From positions 1-45,699 of the forward strand of contig JACQYL010000097.1 of assembly GCA_016208165.1 (NCBI GenBank): 45,699 bases of DNA, written 5' to 3'. Of the stretch, positions 34,200 through 42,698 are shown piece after piece; within the stretch, counting starts at the first letter, position 1; the number at the start of each line of letters is the position of its first letter. The stretch is from Deltaproteobacteria bacterium (GTDB lineage: Bacteria > Desulfobacterota > Desulfarculia > JACQYL01). The notes beneath the pieces are model-generated. The model was not told where the DNA came from, searched no databases, and worked only from the letters and a program-made list of their open reading frames with translations. The translations under genes and the position numbers were made by a program.

Positions 34200-35975
34200 A
34201 TGTCCAAACTGGACATCACGGTGGAAGTGTGCGGCATGGCCGGAGACGGCACTATCGCAGCGGGCGGATTGATCAACGAGGGTATGTCCCGGGGCGGCCT
34301 TTCCGTTCTGGCCTTCGATTCCTATCCGGCCGAAATAAGAGGCTTCGGCCGATGCGTTACACGGTCCCGCATTGGACACGAGCGCCGAACGGCCCTCGAG
34401 GAACATACCCACGTGCTCATCTCTCTGAATGACGAGCAGTCCCTGTCCAGAGTACCGTTCCTTACAGACCTTTCGGCGGTGTTTTTCGACAATCGCCCCC
34501 CGGCTCCGGTGCCGGAGGAATCGTCCCTCGCGGCCCATGTCGAGCCCACCACGGCTCTGTTCGGCATGCCGTTCTCCGACCTGGCCGCTCAAGCCGCCGG
34601 AAGCGACCGGGGCAGAAACCTAGTGGCGTTGGGCGGATTCGCGGCCGTGTTCCAGGTCCCTTCGGAACTCTTCCAGCAGGCCATCGTCAAAAAGTTCAAA
34701 TCCAAAGGTCAAAAGGTCGTGGAGTCCAACGTTCGCTGCTTCCAGGCCGGATATGCCTATGCGCAGGAACGGTTCTCCGAACGTCTCCGGGATCCCATTT
34801 CGTTTCCTCCCCGGAAAGAAGGACCGGATATCGTCATGTTGTCGGGAAACACGGCCATTGCCGAGGGAGCATTGGACGCGGGTTTACATCTGTATTTCGG
34901 GTATCCCATCACTCCGGCCACGCCCATTATGGAGTATCTGGCCAAGAAGCTTCCGGAAAGAGGTGGAAGGCTGATGCAGATGGAAGATGAAATCGCTTCC
35001 ATCGGGGCTGTACTGGGCGGGTTTTTCGCGGGAAAACGTTCCATGACCGCCACCTCCGGTCCCGGATTCGCCCTCATGACCGAATTGATCACCCACGGGG
35101 TGATGTCTGAAACGCCGGCCGTGATCGTCGACGCTCAGCGAGGCGGTCCGGCCACCGGACTCCCCACCAAAACCGAACAATCGGATCTCCATGCCGCCGT
35201 GTTCGGCGGCCCCGGCGATTCGGCCCGCATTGTCATCGCTCCTACGGACGTTCTGGAATGCTACCACCTGACGATGAAAAGCTTTCAATTGGCGGAAAAA
35301 TACCAGATTCCCGTCATCGTGCTTACGGATTTCTTCCTGGACAACCGGGTGGAAAGCGTTCCGCCGCCGGTTGCGGGCGACGGCGATGGGAAGGACATGA
35401 CCGTGTACCCCGATCCCGACGCAAAAGAGCCGTACCGCCGTTTCAAGATCACGGAATCCGGCGTATCGCCGAGGGCGCTCCCCGGCATGGAAGGGTATAT
35501 ATTCACGGCCACGGGCCTGGAACACACCGAAAAAGGCCTGCCGGACTACACCCCCGAGAATCATTCGAAGATGACCGAAAAACGGTATCGAAAGCTCCGT
35601 TCGGCCCTCGAGGATCTTCCATCGCCCGTCGAGCAGGCGCCCGTCGGCCGGATGGATCTCGGGGTCGTGGGTTGGGGAAGCAATTTCGGATCCGTGCACG
35701 AGGCGGTAAACCGGGCCTGTGAACGGGGTCTCAAGGTGGGCGCGTTGAAGCTCACTTCGATCTATCCCTATCATGAAGATGCGATCCGAGACTTCATGTC
35801 CCGCTGCGACGAGGTACTCATCGCCGAACTGAATTTCGAGGGTCAGTTGGCCAATCTTATCGGTCATCTTCACAGGAAAGAAGTGATTCGATTGAACAGG
35901 GTCACGGGATTGCCCATGCCGCCGTCCGTTATATACAAGAAGATTCTCGAAATTTTGGGAGAAACCGATTCATGA
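34200..35975 (+). CDS. korA: 2-oxoacid:acceptor oxidoreductase, fused gamma-alpha subunit
   Basis: A 591-residue subunit of the KorA type. Residues about 1-190 are the gamma domain (VCGMAGDGTIAAGGLINEG, then FDSYPAEIRGFGRC). The alpha domain (about 205-590) begins DIVMLSGNTAIAEGALDAG and has the pyruvate:ferredoxin-oxidoreductase motifs YFGYPITPATPIMEYLA, QMEDEIASIGAVLGG, TATSGPGFALMTE and the GLPTKTEQSDL loop. With the TPP subunit next door it oxidises a 2-oxoacid to an acyl-CoA and CO2. No ferredoxin domain is present in either subunit; the clusters of the GltD-like protein may take that role. Substrate (2-oxoglutarate or another oxoacid) cannot be fixed from sequence. The gene overlaps korB as ATGA. 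Confidence 0.88.
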   Translation: MSKLDITVEVCGMAGDGTIAAGGLINEGMSRGGLSVLAFDSYPAEIRGFGRCVTRSRIGHERRTALEEHTHVLISLNDEQSLSRVPFLTDLSAVFFDNRPPAPVPEESSLAAHVEPTTALFGMPFSDLAAQAAGSDRGRNLVALGGFAAVFQVPSELFQQAIVKKFKSKGQKVVESNVRCFQAGYAYAQERFSERLRDPISFPPRKEGPDIVMLSGNTAIAEGALDAGLHLYFGYPITPATPIMEYLAKKLPERGGRLMQMEDEIASIGAVLGGFFAGKRSMTATSGPGFALMTELITHGVMSETPAVIVDAQRGGPATGLPTKTEQSDLHAAVFGGPGDSARIVIAPTDVLECYHLTMKSFQLAEKYQIPVIVLTDFFLDNRVESVPPPVAGDGDGKDMTVYPDPDAKEPYRRFKITESGVSPRALPGMEGYIFTATGLEHTEKGLPDYTPENHSKMTEKRYRKLRSALEDLPSPVEQAPVGRMDLGVVGWGSNFGSVHEAVNRACERGLKVGALKLTSIYPYHEDAIRDFMSRCDEVLIAELNFEGQLANLIGHLHRKEVIRLNRVTGLPMPPSVIYKKILEILGETDS

Positions 35976-36778
35976 AAACACCGGGTCCAGTGCTTGCCGA
36001 GCAAATTAGACGCATCGAAGATTCGAAGCTCTTCTCCTTTCGCTCCGGCCAGCTTCCCACGTGGTGCCCCGGATGCGGCTATTTCGGGATTCATGCGGGC
36101 ATCAACGCGGCGCTTTGGCAATTGGGCATTCCGCACCATAAGGTGGTCGTGGTTTCGGGCATCGGGTGCGCCGGACGCTATCCGTTCTTCTCGAACACGT
36201 ACGGACTCCACACGACTCATGGAAGATCCCTTCCCGTGGCCACGGGAGTCAAACTGGCGAATCCGGAGCTTACCGTGCTGGCTGTTGGAGGGGATGGCGA
36301 TGGACTGGGCATCGGAGGCGGGCACTTGCCGCATGCGTCCCGAAAGGACGTCAATATCAGCTATGTGTTGTTCGACAACTCCATTTACGGCCTTACCAAA
36401 GGGCAACCGTCGCCCAGTTCGCCGACCGGGTTCAAAACCAAGGTGTCTCCCTCCGGCACCACGGAACGCCCCCTGAACGCGACGCTGATGGCTCTGTCCT
36501 ACGGCGCCTCCTTCGTGGCCCGCCTGTTCGCGGGCGAACCCGGGCGGATCGGTGAAATCATGGCGCAGGGCATCCGGCACCCGGGTTTCTCCTTTTTGCA
36601 CGTGTACACGTCCTGCGTCACTTTCGATAAGGAATACAAGACCTGGGATCATCTGAAAGAATGGGTCCACCCCATTCCGGAAGGGCACGATCCCTCGAAT
36701 TTCCGCGCGGCTATGAATCTGGTGCTCGATGATGATTTCGCTACGGGGCTGGTTTATCAACGAGGGGGAAACGGTTGA
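35972..36778 (+). CDS. korB: 2-oxoacid:acceptor oxidoreductase, beta (TPP-binding) subunit
   Basis: A 268-residue thiamine-diphosphate subunit. It opens with SGQLPTWCPGCGYFGIHAGI, the iron-sulfur and TPP entry motif, then VSGIGCAGRYPFFSNTYGLH and HGRSLPVATGVKLANPEL. The TPP-magnesium motif GGDGDGLGIGGGHLPHASR ends in the usual NISYVLFDNSIYGLTKGQ. Length and order match KorB. It is the last gene of the four-gene operon beginning at 31498. In Azoarcus evansii a KorABC complex with a flavoprotein third subunit was described as a 2-oxoglutarate:NADP oxidoreductase, and this gene set has the same logic. Immediately downstream are dispersed repeats. Confidence 0.9.
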   Translation: MKTPGPVLAEQIRRIEDSKLFSFRSGQLPTWCPGCGYFGIHAGINAALWQLGIPHHKVVVVSGIGCAGRYPFFSNTYGLHTTHGRSLPVATGVKLANPELTVLAVGGDGDGLGIGGGHLPHASRKDVNISYVLFDNSIYGLTKGQPSPSSPTGFKTKVSPSGTTERPLNATLMALSYGASFVARLFAGEPGRIGEIMAQGIRHPGFSFLHVYTSCVTFDKEYKTWDHLKEWVHPIPEGHDPSNFRAAMNLVLDDDFATGLVYQRGGNG

Positions 36779-36782
36779 GGGA

Positions 36783-37112
36783 CATGTTGGGTTGCGCTCG
36801 CTTGGCTCGCCCATCAACATAGAACCCCAGGGGGTCTTAATTTATGTTGGGTTACTCGCTTCGCTCGCTAACCCAACCTACGGATGGCGGGCCGGTAGGT
36901 TGGGTTGAGCACAGCGAAACCCAACAATTCAAGCCACATAGGCAACCCCATCACGCTTGGCGCCGCCTATTTGCTTTGCGATGGTATCGGATGTGCCCGG
37001 GCTTCAACATTGAGATATTGGACATGTTGGGTTACGCTCGTTTCGCTCGCTAACCCAACCCACGGATGCTGGGCCGGTTGGGTTGAGCAACGCGAAATCC
37101 AACAATTCAAGG
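36783..37112. repeat. Direct repeats of a GTTGGGTT palindromic element
   Basis: Two nearly identical units of about 90 bases lie at 36844-36933 and 37024-37112, each starting ATGTTGGGTTA, passing CGCTCGCTAACCCAACC and ending AACAATTCAAG. Each contains inverted GTTGGGTT/AACCCAAC arms. A shorter, partial unit precedes them at about 36783-36825. The copies fill the 338-base gap between korB and the ferredoxin:thioredoxin reductase gene. They look like REP-type sequence rather than a CRISPR array, since units and spacing are irregular. Confidence 0.75.
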
Positions 37113-37116
37113 CACT

Positions 37117-37455
37117 CTAAAATCGAAACTTCTCCGCGGGCCGTCGTTCGGGTACGTATTCGCGGGGAATTTTGCCCTCGTTCCATTCCTTGGACACGTA
37201 CAGATTGCAGTAGCAGCTTCCGTATTCCTTCACGTCCTGAACCCGATAGACACAGGGACAGATGATGTCTTTGTCCCATTCCCGATCTCCGGAGGAGAGC
37301 AGGCAGGGACAGCACATATACCCGTATCGTTCCTTGTTCGTAAGCAAGGCTTCCAACAGGTCGAAGGTCCGTTCCCTGTCCTCGTTGAAGTAGTAGCCCT
37401 TCGCTTCTTGAGTCTTTTTGAGCATTTCGTAGAGCTGCTCCACCTGGGTCGTCAT
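37117..37455 (-). CDS. ftrB: Ferredoxin:thioredoxin reductase catalytic subunit
   Basis: A 112-residue protein of the FTR beta family, which reduces a thioredoxin or glutaredoxin disulfide using a [4Fe-4S] cluster and reduced ferredoxin. The conserved cysteine pairs are MCCPCLLSSG, IICPCVYRVQD and GSCYCNLYVS, in the order and spacing of the family. The His that usually follows the first CPC is replaced by Leu. Length is normal for the stand-alone bacterial form without a variable subunit. The ATG overlaps the upstream glutaredoxin stop as ATGA. The stop lies about 5 bases from the REP-type repeats. Confidence 0.88.
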   Translation of the reverse strand: MTTQVEQLYEMLKKTQEAKGYYFNEDRERTFDLLEALLTNKERYGYMCCPCLLSSGDREWDKDIICPCVYRVQDVKEYGSCYCNLYVSKEWNEGKIPREYVPERRPAEKFRF

Positions 37456-37712
37456 AATCCGAGCGCCTCCTTGATCTGGTCTTCTTTGTATCCGACAATC
37501 ACCTTATCCCCGATGATGATCGTGGGAAACGTACACTTGGGATTGAACTTCTTGACGTCCTCAAGGATCGCGTTTCGCTCGTCTCCATCCAGCAGATCCA
37601 CATCGACAAATTCGTACTGGACCTCACAATCTCCCAACAGCTTCTTGGTGCTCTTACAGTGACTGCACGTACTGAGCGTATACACTTTTACCGGAACTTT
37701 CTGGTTGCTCAT
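37452..37712 (-). CDS. Glutaredoxin-like thiol redox protein
   Basis: An 86-residue thioredoxin-fold protein. The active-site motif CSHC is at about residues 16-19 (YTLSTCSHCKSTKK), the cis-proline is in CTFPTIIIGD and the GG-like glutathione loop is reduced to VIVGYKEDQ. AAGGAG precedes the ATG at 37712, which is preferred over an in-frame codon at 37730. The gene overlaps the FTR catalytic subunit by four bases. The pair therefore makes a ferredoxin-driven disulfide-reducing system in which this protein replaces thioredoxin as the substrate. Confidence 0.88.
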   Translation of the reverse strand: MSNQKVPVKVYTLSTCSHCKSTKKLLGDCEVQYEFVDVDLLDGDERNAILEDVKKFNPKCTFPTIIIGDKVIVGYKEDQIKEALGL

Positions 37713-37915
37713 GCAAGGGCTCCTTTCCACAGGCTCGCATGCGAATCAAGGAGATGGATCGCGCCCACCGAAATGAACCGCATACAAAATTCAATGAATA
37801 ACCGCAATCGCTCGTACAAAAACCGGAACCTTCCTTTTCGCCCGGCCAACCGAGGGATCGGCCGAACGCGGGACCGTGTTCCATCCTCGATCGAATCCCC
37901 GGGACGGGAGACCAT

Positions 37916-38845
37916 TCAGGGCTTAACCGTTGTGAACAGGGCGCCGCCTTCCCGGCGAAGCACTCCCCTGTGCGTCAACCCGTTCATGGTCTCATGATAC
38001 GTTGTTTCATAGTCGCCGTCAAAATATAGATCCACGGTTTCCCTGAACCAGACCGTTTTCATCAACGTGGAAAAGAACGTGCTTTCTTCAGCTTCGCCTC
38101 GCATAAGCAGTGTATAAACGGTAATCTTCTTGAGCACGTCCCACCCCATGCGCCTGCGATCGGAGATTCGGTCTCCGACCCGCTTCATGGCCCTGTCCAC
38201 GGCGCTTTGGAAATGCATAAACGGCTTTCCGTGCCCGGGGTAGACCCTTTCCACGTCCAGCTCACGAATACGATCGAGCGATTCCATCATGCGAAAAGGC
38301 GCAGTGGAACCCTCCACCCGCTCGGTCAACACGGCCGTGTCTTTTTCCCACAGCGTATCCGAGGATAGGAGCACCTTCTCATTGGGTTCGTACAGCACAA
38401 TGCCGTCCGAAGCGTGGCCGGGCGTATAATACACCTGGAACCAGTGAGGCCCCACCGCCAGTTCATCGCCATCATCCAGCGCTCCGGTGCAGTCGAAAAA
38501 GTCAGCTTCCTGGTGGAAGTAGTTCCACCACGTTGCCCAGGCATTCCGCGAATCGATGAAGCTTTTCCCGATTCGATGCAGCGCCACGCGGCATCCGGAG
38601 CGTTCCTGTATAAACCGGTTGCCCCCTATGTGATCGCAATGGGAGTGGGTGTTTACAATCAGGCGAACGGCGGCCGGATCCACGCCCAACTCACGGATCC
38701 GGCGTTCCGTTTCGGGGAACCCGCCCTTGTAAGCCGTGTCGATGAGCACCGGCTCCTCGCCCCGGTACACGAAATGGTTTCCATTGAGGTAGCCCCTTTC
38801 GATAAAGAACAGGTCTTCCAGGATTTCACTTACAGGTAAAGGCAT
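37916..38845 (-). CDS. Metallo-beta-lactamase-fold hydrolase
   Basis: A 309-residue protein of the MBL superfamily. The metal-binding motif THSHCDHIGG (HxHxDH) is at about residues 73-82, followed by a His in YYTPGHASDG, an Asp in LLSSDTLW and a His in VYPGHGKPF, giving a full dinuclear zinc or iron site. The C-terminal 80 residues (RRMGWDVLKKITVYTLLMRG to the end) look like the winged-helix tail of the LACTB2/RNase-like group. ATG 38845 follows AAGGA at good spacing; an in-frame ATG at 38866 is an alternative. Substrate unknown; thioester hydrolysis or RNA processing are options. It is monocistronic. Confidence 0.85.
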   Translation of the reverse strand: MPLPVSEILEDLFFIERGYLNGNHFVYRGEEPVLIDTAYKGGFPETERRIRELGVDPAAVRLIVNTHSHCDHIGGNRFIQERSGCRVALHRIGKSFIDSRNAWATWWNYFHQEADFFDCTGALDDGDELAVGPHWFQVYYTPGHASDGIVLYEPNEKVLLSSDTLWEKDTAVLTERVEGSTAPFRMMESLDRIRELDVERVYPGHGKPFMHFQSAVDRAMKRVGDRISDRRRMGWDVLKKITVYTLLMRGEAEESTFFSTLMKTVWFRETVDLYFDGDYETTYHETMNGLTHRGVLRREGGALFTTVKP

Positions 38846-39106
38846 TCTCGAGATCCTTATCGGCATGGTTTTTAAGTTCTACTTTATTCATTCGGACGTC
38901 CTTTGCAAGCCTCCTTTTGAAAGAACGATTGCAGAAGGATTGAAGCCGGAATCCGAACCATGAGGAATCGCCCGGCTACAAAAAAGGCTGTTCATCGAAC
39001 GCGAAGCCTTGAAACATAGGGAGCGGCCGGATAAAATCAGATGCTACTAAAAGGCGTTCAGGGATTCCTCTCGCGAGGAATTCCGCGCACATTAAAGGAT
39101 TACCGT

Positions 39107-40390
39107 ATGCTTTCCGTCGGAGTTTTGGTCGATCTCAAGTGGGGCCCCGAGGCCGGAGGCCAGGTGAAATGCTGGGAACGGTTCGCGGAAGCCGCCGAAG
39201 CTTTTCGGAACGAAATCGATCTTACCGTCCATTTTCAGGGCGACGGGCCCAAGGCCTACATGCTCTCCGAAAATGTGCGCTTTGTGGTCCTCCCGCCTGC
39301 TCTGAGCACGTCCCGATTCCGGTCCATGGACGGGGTTGCGGATCATACGGACCTGGCGCCTTTCCATCCGAGGTTGCTTCCGTACTTGAAACAGTATGAC
39401 GTCATCCATACGACCGACGCGTTTTTCGCCATGGCCAAGACGGCTCTTATCGCGCGCCGTCTGCACGGCATCCCTCTGGTCACTTCCATACACACGGACA
39501 CCCCGAAATACACCAAAATATATTCGGCTCATATCATACGCAACATCACACAAAACGGGGCCCTCGGTCGCCTGCTGCTGGACCGGTTTCACCTGGACGA
39601 TGTTTTTTCGTCCTTTATGAGCCGGAAGTTGGAACGGTTCGCCAAGCGCTGCCGTTGGATCTTCGTGTCCAAGGACGAAGACCTGAGACACATGGCCCGG
39701 CTCTTTCCGGGCAAGGGCGTTTCCTTCCTTCGCAGGGGCATTGACACCAAACGGTTCCACCCCCGTCTCCGTGACAGGCATCGGTTGCAGGAGGCCTTTG
39801 GTATCGCGGAAGACCGTTTTGTCGTGATTTTCGCGGGGAGGGTGGACCAGGGTAAAAACGTCATGACCCTGGCCCGAGCGGCGCGCCTGCTCCTGGATCA
39901 GGACGAACACATACACGTCCTGTTCGTGGGCGAAGGCGCTCAGAAAAGCGCGATCGGACGCTTACTCGGCGACTCGGTCACCCTGCCCGGCGTGGTGCAC
40001 CATTCAACCCTCGGGTGGCTCTACGCCAGCTCGGACGCCCTGGCGTTTCCGTCGCGCATCGAGGTGTGTCCCAACGTGGTTCTGGAAGCCAGGGCATCCG
40101 GCCTGCCGGTGCTGGTCCCTGCCGAAGGAGGCGCGGCGCAGCTCGTGAAAAACAATGGACAGGACGGCGTGTTGGTTCCCTTGGACCTTCCCCAAACCTG
40201 GGCCGCGGAAATCCGGAACCTGATCCACGATCGGGACCGTAGCAAACGCATGGGTGAAGCGGCGCGCAAGATCATGAAGTCGCAGTGGCCGACCTGGAAA
40301 GAGGTTTTCGAAAAGGATCTGGCGCCGGTCTGGCGAAGAGTGGCTAGCTTCTTCGGCAAGCCGCCCCGGGGTTATGGAAGGCGGCCATAA
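39107..40390 (+). CDS. GT4-family glycosyltransferase
   Basis: A 427-residue GT-B glycosyltransferase. ATG 39107 follows AAAGGA and opens the first beta strand (MLSVGVLVDLKW); a start at 39041 adds an unlikely tail. The N-terminal Rossmann half includes GGQVKCWERFAEAA and VTSIHTDTPKYTK. The C-terminal nucleotide-sugar half has RRGIDTKRFHP, VIFAGRVDQGKNV, HVLFVGEG and the GT4 acceptor motif EVCPNVVLEARASGLPVL. No membrane helix is obvious. It is followed by a PIG-L deacetylase and a radical SAM gene, suggesting a shared pathway on a glycosylated small molecule or lipid. Confidence 0.87.
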   Translation: MLSVGVLVDLKWGPEAGGQVKCWERFAEAAEAFRNEIDLTVHFQGDGPKAYMLSENVRFVVLPPALSTSRFRSMDGVADHTDLAPFHPRLLPYLKQYDVIHTTDAFFAMAKTALIARRLHGIPLVTSIHTDTPKYTKIYSAHIIRNITQNGALGRLLLDRFHLDDVFSSFMSRKLERFAKRCRWIFVSKDEDLRHMARLFPGKGVSFLRRGIDTKRFHPRLRDRHRLQEAFGIAEDRFVVIFAGRVDQGKNVMTLARAARLLLDQDEHIHVLFVGEGAQKSAIGRLLGDSVTLPGVVHHSTLGWLYASSDALAFPSRIEVCPNVVLEARASGLPVLVPAEGGAAQLVKNNGQDGVLVPLDLPQTWAAEIRNLIHDRDRSKRMGEAARKIMKSQWPTWKEVFEKDLAPVWRRVASFFGKPPRGYGRRP

Positions 40391-40609
40391 CGCATCCCGT
40401 TTTTTTCGCGCCCACCCTGTGAAACAGCATGTAATGCTTCCAAGAAACGACGTTTTCAGCTAAGCTCAGCCGCGGTCATATATCGACGCAGGGTGTTATC
40501 CTATGCCTTTCGAGTCGGAGACGGATTCCTCCGACCAGGCGGAAGCAACGCACCTCATCCTATTCCGAGCCTGGGAGCGCCGGGCTTGCCAAGTCGTAGC
40601 TCTGCGAAG

Positions 40610-40637
40610 CCTGGCCCCAGCTCGGCTCTGGGCCAGG
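40610..40637. repeat. GC-rich hairpin ahead of the PIG-L gene
   Basis: CCTGGCCC at 40610-40617 pairs with GGGCCAGG at 40630-40637 across a 12-base loop. The surrounding bases (CCTGGGAGCGCC at about 40571, then CCAAGTCGTAGCTCTGCG) resemble a dispersed repeat. It lies in the leader of the deacetylase gene and could affect read-through from the glycosyltransferase. Confidence 0.45.
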
Positions 40638-40676
40638 AAGGCTGAAGGGGCGCACTCTCACCATAACTTGCGCCGG

Positions 40677-41453
40677 ATGGAGCATCCCTTGGTTGGAAAA
40701 CGCATTCTGATCCTGATTCCCCATCCGGACGACGAAGTGGTGGGATGCTGCGCGGCGGTCGGCCGGGCGCACGCCGGAGGCGCCAAACTGTTCGGAGCGT
40801 ATCTGACCACCGGCGTACCCGCGCGGGAATGCTTGTGGATATGGCAGCGGGCCCATTACGACCGGAAGGTGCGGCAGAGGAAGGATGAAGCCTTGTCCGC
40901 CGCCAAGCTCTTGGACATCGAACCCGCTTTTTTCCGGGACGTCCCCACGCGCACGTTGAAAACGTGGCTGAAGGACACCCGGGAAGCGTTGATTCAGGCC
41001 ATTCAAAAATACGAGATCGATGTCCTCTGGGCTCCGGCCTACGAAGGCGGCCATCAGGACCACGACACGGCCAACTTTCTGGCAAGCACGCTCCTGGGAT
41101 TCGCCGAAGTCCGGGAATTCAGCGAATATCATTTTTTCAACGGTAAGGTGACGAGCCAGCAATTTCTGTCTCCCAATGGGACAGAAGACAGCATCATGCT
41201 CGAAGGCCGTGAACGCGAGCTCAAGCGACGAGCGCTGGCCTGCTACCGGTCCGAGCGGGGAAACCTGCGTCACATCCGCACCAAGCAGGAAGCGTTTCGT
41301 CCTCTGGCCCCATACGACTACACGCGGCCGCCCCACGGAGGGAAGCTGTTTTACCAGCGTTTTCAATGGGTTCCCGGACACCCGAGAATCGATTATGTCC
41401 GGCCGGAAGAGGTTTGCAACGCGTTTTCGGAGTTTTCGGCCGGGCGGAAATGA
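40677..41453 (+). CDS. PIG-L (LmbE) family N-deacetylase
   Basis: A 258-residue zinc hydrolase that removes acetyl groups from GlcNAc-type substrates. The signature HPDDE lies in ILIPHPDDEVVGCC at about residues 13-26, and the third ligand His in APAYEGGHQDHDTANFL at about 121-137. The ATG at 40677 begins the family domain; the frame is open back to 40503 through a repeat-like leader and has no good ribosome-binding site, so the start is not certain. It lies 286 bases after the glycosyltransferase and 72 bases before the radical SAM gene, all on one strand. Confidence 0.85.
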   Translation: MEHPLVGKRILILIPHPDDEVVGCCAAVGRAHAGGAKLFGAYLTTGVPARECLWIWQRAHYDRKVRQRKDEALSAAKLLDIEPAFFRDVPTRTLKTWLKDTREALIQAIQKYEIDVLWAPAYEGGHQDHDTANFLASTLLGFAEVREFSEYHFFNGKVTSQQFLSPNGTEDSIMLEGRERELKRRALACYRSERGNLRHIRTKQEAFRPLAPYDYTRPPHGGKLFYQRFQWVPGHPRIDYVRPEEVCNAFSEFSAGRK

Positions 41454-41525
41454 TGTCCGGACAAAGCCGGACCGGTCGGCCCGATGCGGGTTTCCTAACC
41501 CTGGCGGAGTTGACGGGACGTAAGC

Positions 41526-42683
41526 ATGCACGGGGGGAACACTTTTGAACACCTTGGGTCAATGAGCAAACCCATGCGACCACGCGCACGTAACCGGTTT
41601 CGCAACACCGCGACCATGGTGGCCCATGGAGGCCCGGCCATCTGCAACATCGCCGTAACGAATCGGTGCAACGCGAGGTGCGACTTCTGCAGCTACGCCG
41701 TGGACAAGAAACGCGTGCGGCAGGGCCAGCTCATGGGGTATGACGACTACCGTCATGCCATCGATATATTGCATGGGAGGGGCGTTCGTTACATCACCCT
41801 TTCCGGAGGAGAACCGTTTCTTCACCCGCGACTTTACGACATGGTGGCGTACGCGGTGGGAATAGGCATTCGGCCTTCCGTGTGCACCAACGGATCGAGG
41901 CTAGGCCCGGAAGCGGTGGAAGCTCTCCGGAAAAGCGGGCTCAAGACCTTGATCGTGTCCATGGACGCCTCGTCCGAGGAAGCGCACGAAAAGAATCGGG
42001 GGTTGCCCGGCGTGTGCGGGCGCATCCGTGAATCCACCCGGCTCTTGAACCAACTATCCATCGAGTGCGTGGCGTCGGTTACCATCAGCAGGCTGGTCGA
42101 CGATTACGACCGGTTGGCCTCCTTCCTCGAGGATTTGGGTTTCCGGACCGTCACCTTTTCCTACCCCAAACGAAGCATCGGATCCTCGTCGCTGGTATTT
42201 TCGGATACTTCTTCCTTGCTGCACCGGACGCCCGCGGAACTCGCCGGCGCGTTTCACGACATTCTCCGCCTGAAATCCCGTTTCCGGGTGCTCAATCCTT
42301 CGGAATCGCTCAAGGATATGCTCCGCCTGCAACGGGGCGAACGTCAGGTCTTTCCCTGTTTTGGAGGCTACAAGTATTTCTTCCTGGATTGGAATCTGGA
42401 TGTATGGCGATGCGACATGTGGCCGTCCAAAATGGGCTCCATCCATGACTTCGAGCACGTTCCGTTCATTCGGGACCATTGCACGATGTGCATGAGCGAC
42501 TGCTATCGCGATTCCAGCGTGCTGCTGAATTTCGTGGTATCGTTGGCGGACGGCCTGACCCTCTTGAAGCGCGGAAAACCTGTAAAGGCTCTCGAAACCG
42601 TGTTCACAAGGAGCGCGTTACGGTCCGTCAAGGCCCTGCTGGAAGAATGGGGAACGCTCCGAAATCTTTCTAAAACGCCCTAA
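41526..42683 (+). CDS. Radical SAM enzyme with C-terminal Cys-rich (SPASM-like) region
   Basis: A 385-residue enzyme. The radical SAM cluster motif CNARCDFC (Cys 48, 52, 55) follows ICNIAVTNR, and YITLSGGEPFLHP is the glycine-rich SAM motif. The barrel continues with VSMDASSEEAHEKNRG. Extra cysteines occur in VFPCFGGYKYFF, VWRCDMWPSKMG and HCTMCMSDCYRDS, in the pattern of auxiliary clusters of SPASM/twitch or HpnH-like proteins. The start could also be the ATG at 41562. It is the third gene of the glycosyltransferase-deacetylase set and may modify the same sugar-linked product, but the reaction cannot be predicted. Confidence 0.85.
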   Translation: MHGGNTFEHLGSMSKPMRPRARNRFRNTATMVAHGGPAICNIAVTNRCNARCDFCSYAVDKKRVRQGQLMGYDDYRHAIDILHGRGVRYITLSGGEPFLHPRLYDMVAYAVGIGIRPSVCTNGSRLGPEAVEALRKSGLKTLIVSMDASSEEAHEKNRGLPGVCGRIRESTRLLNQLSIECVASVTISRLVDDYDRLASFLEDLGFRTVTFSYPKRSIGSSSLVFSDTSSLLHRTPAELAGAFHDILRLKSRFRVLNPSESLKDMLRLQRGERQVFPCFGGYKYFFLDWNLDVWRCDMWPSKMGSIHDFEHVPFIRDHCTMCMSDCYRDSSVLLNFVVSLADGLTLLKRGKPVKALETVFTRSALRSVKALLEEWGTLRNLSKTP

Positions 42684-42698
42684 CATGGAGGTTTGGTT

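Noticed and set aside
34884-35873. Open frame of 329 codons on the minus strand opposite korA
   Set aside because: Shadow of a well-recognised gene; composition rich in His, Arg and Gly without motifs.
36783-37112. CRISPR array suggested by repeated units
   Set aside because: Units are about 90 bases, only two are complete, spacing is irregular, the repeats contain their own inverted arms, and no cas gene is nearby.
39107-41453. Assignment of the GT4/PIG-L pair as bacillithiol genes bshA/bshB
   Set aside because: The transferase does not show BshA-like opening motifs and no BshC-like ligase is in the window, so no gene symbols were given.
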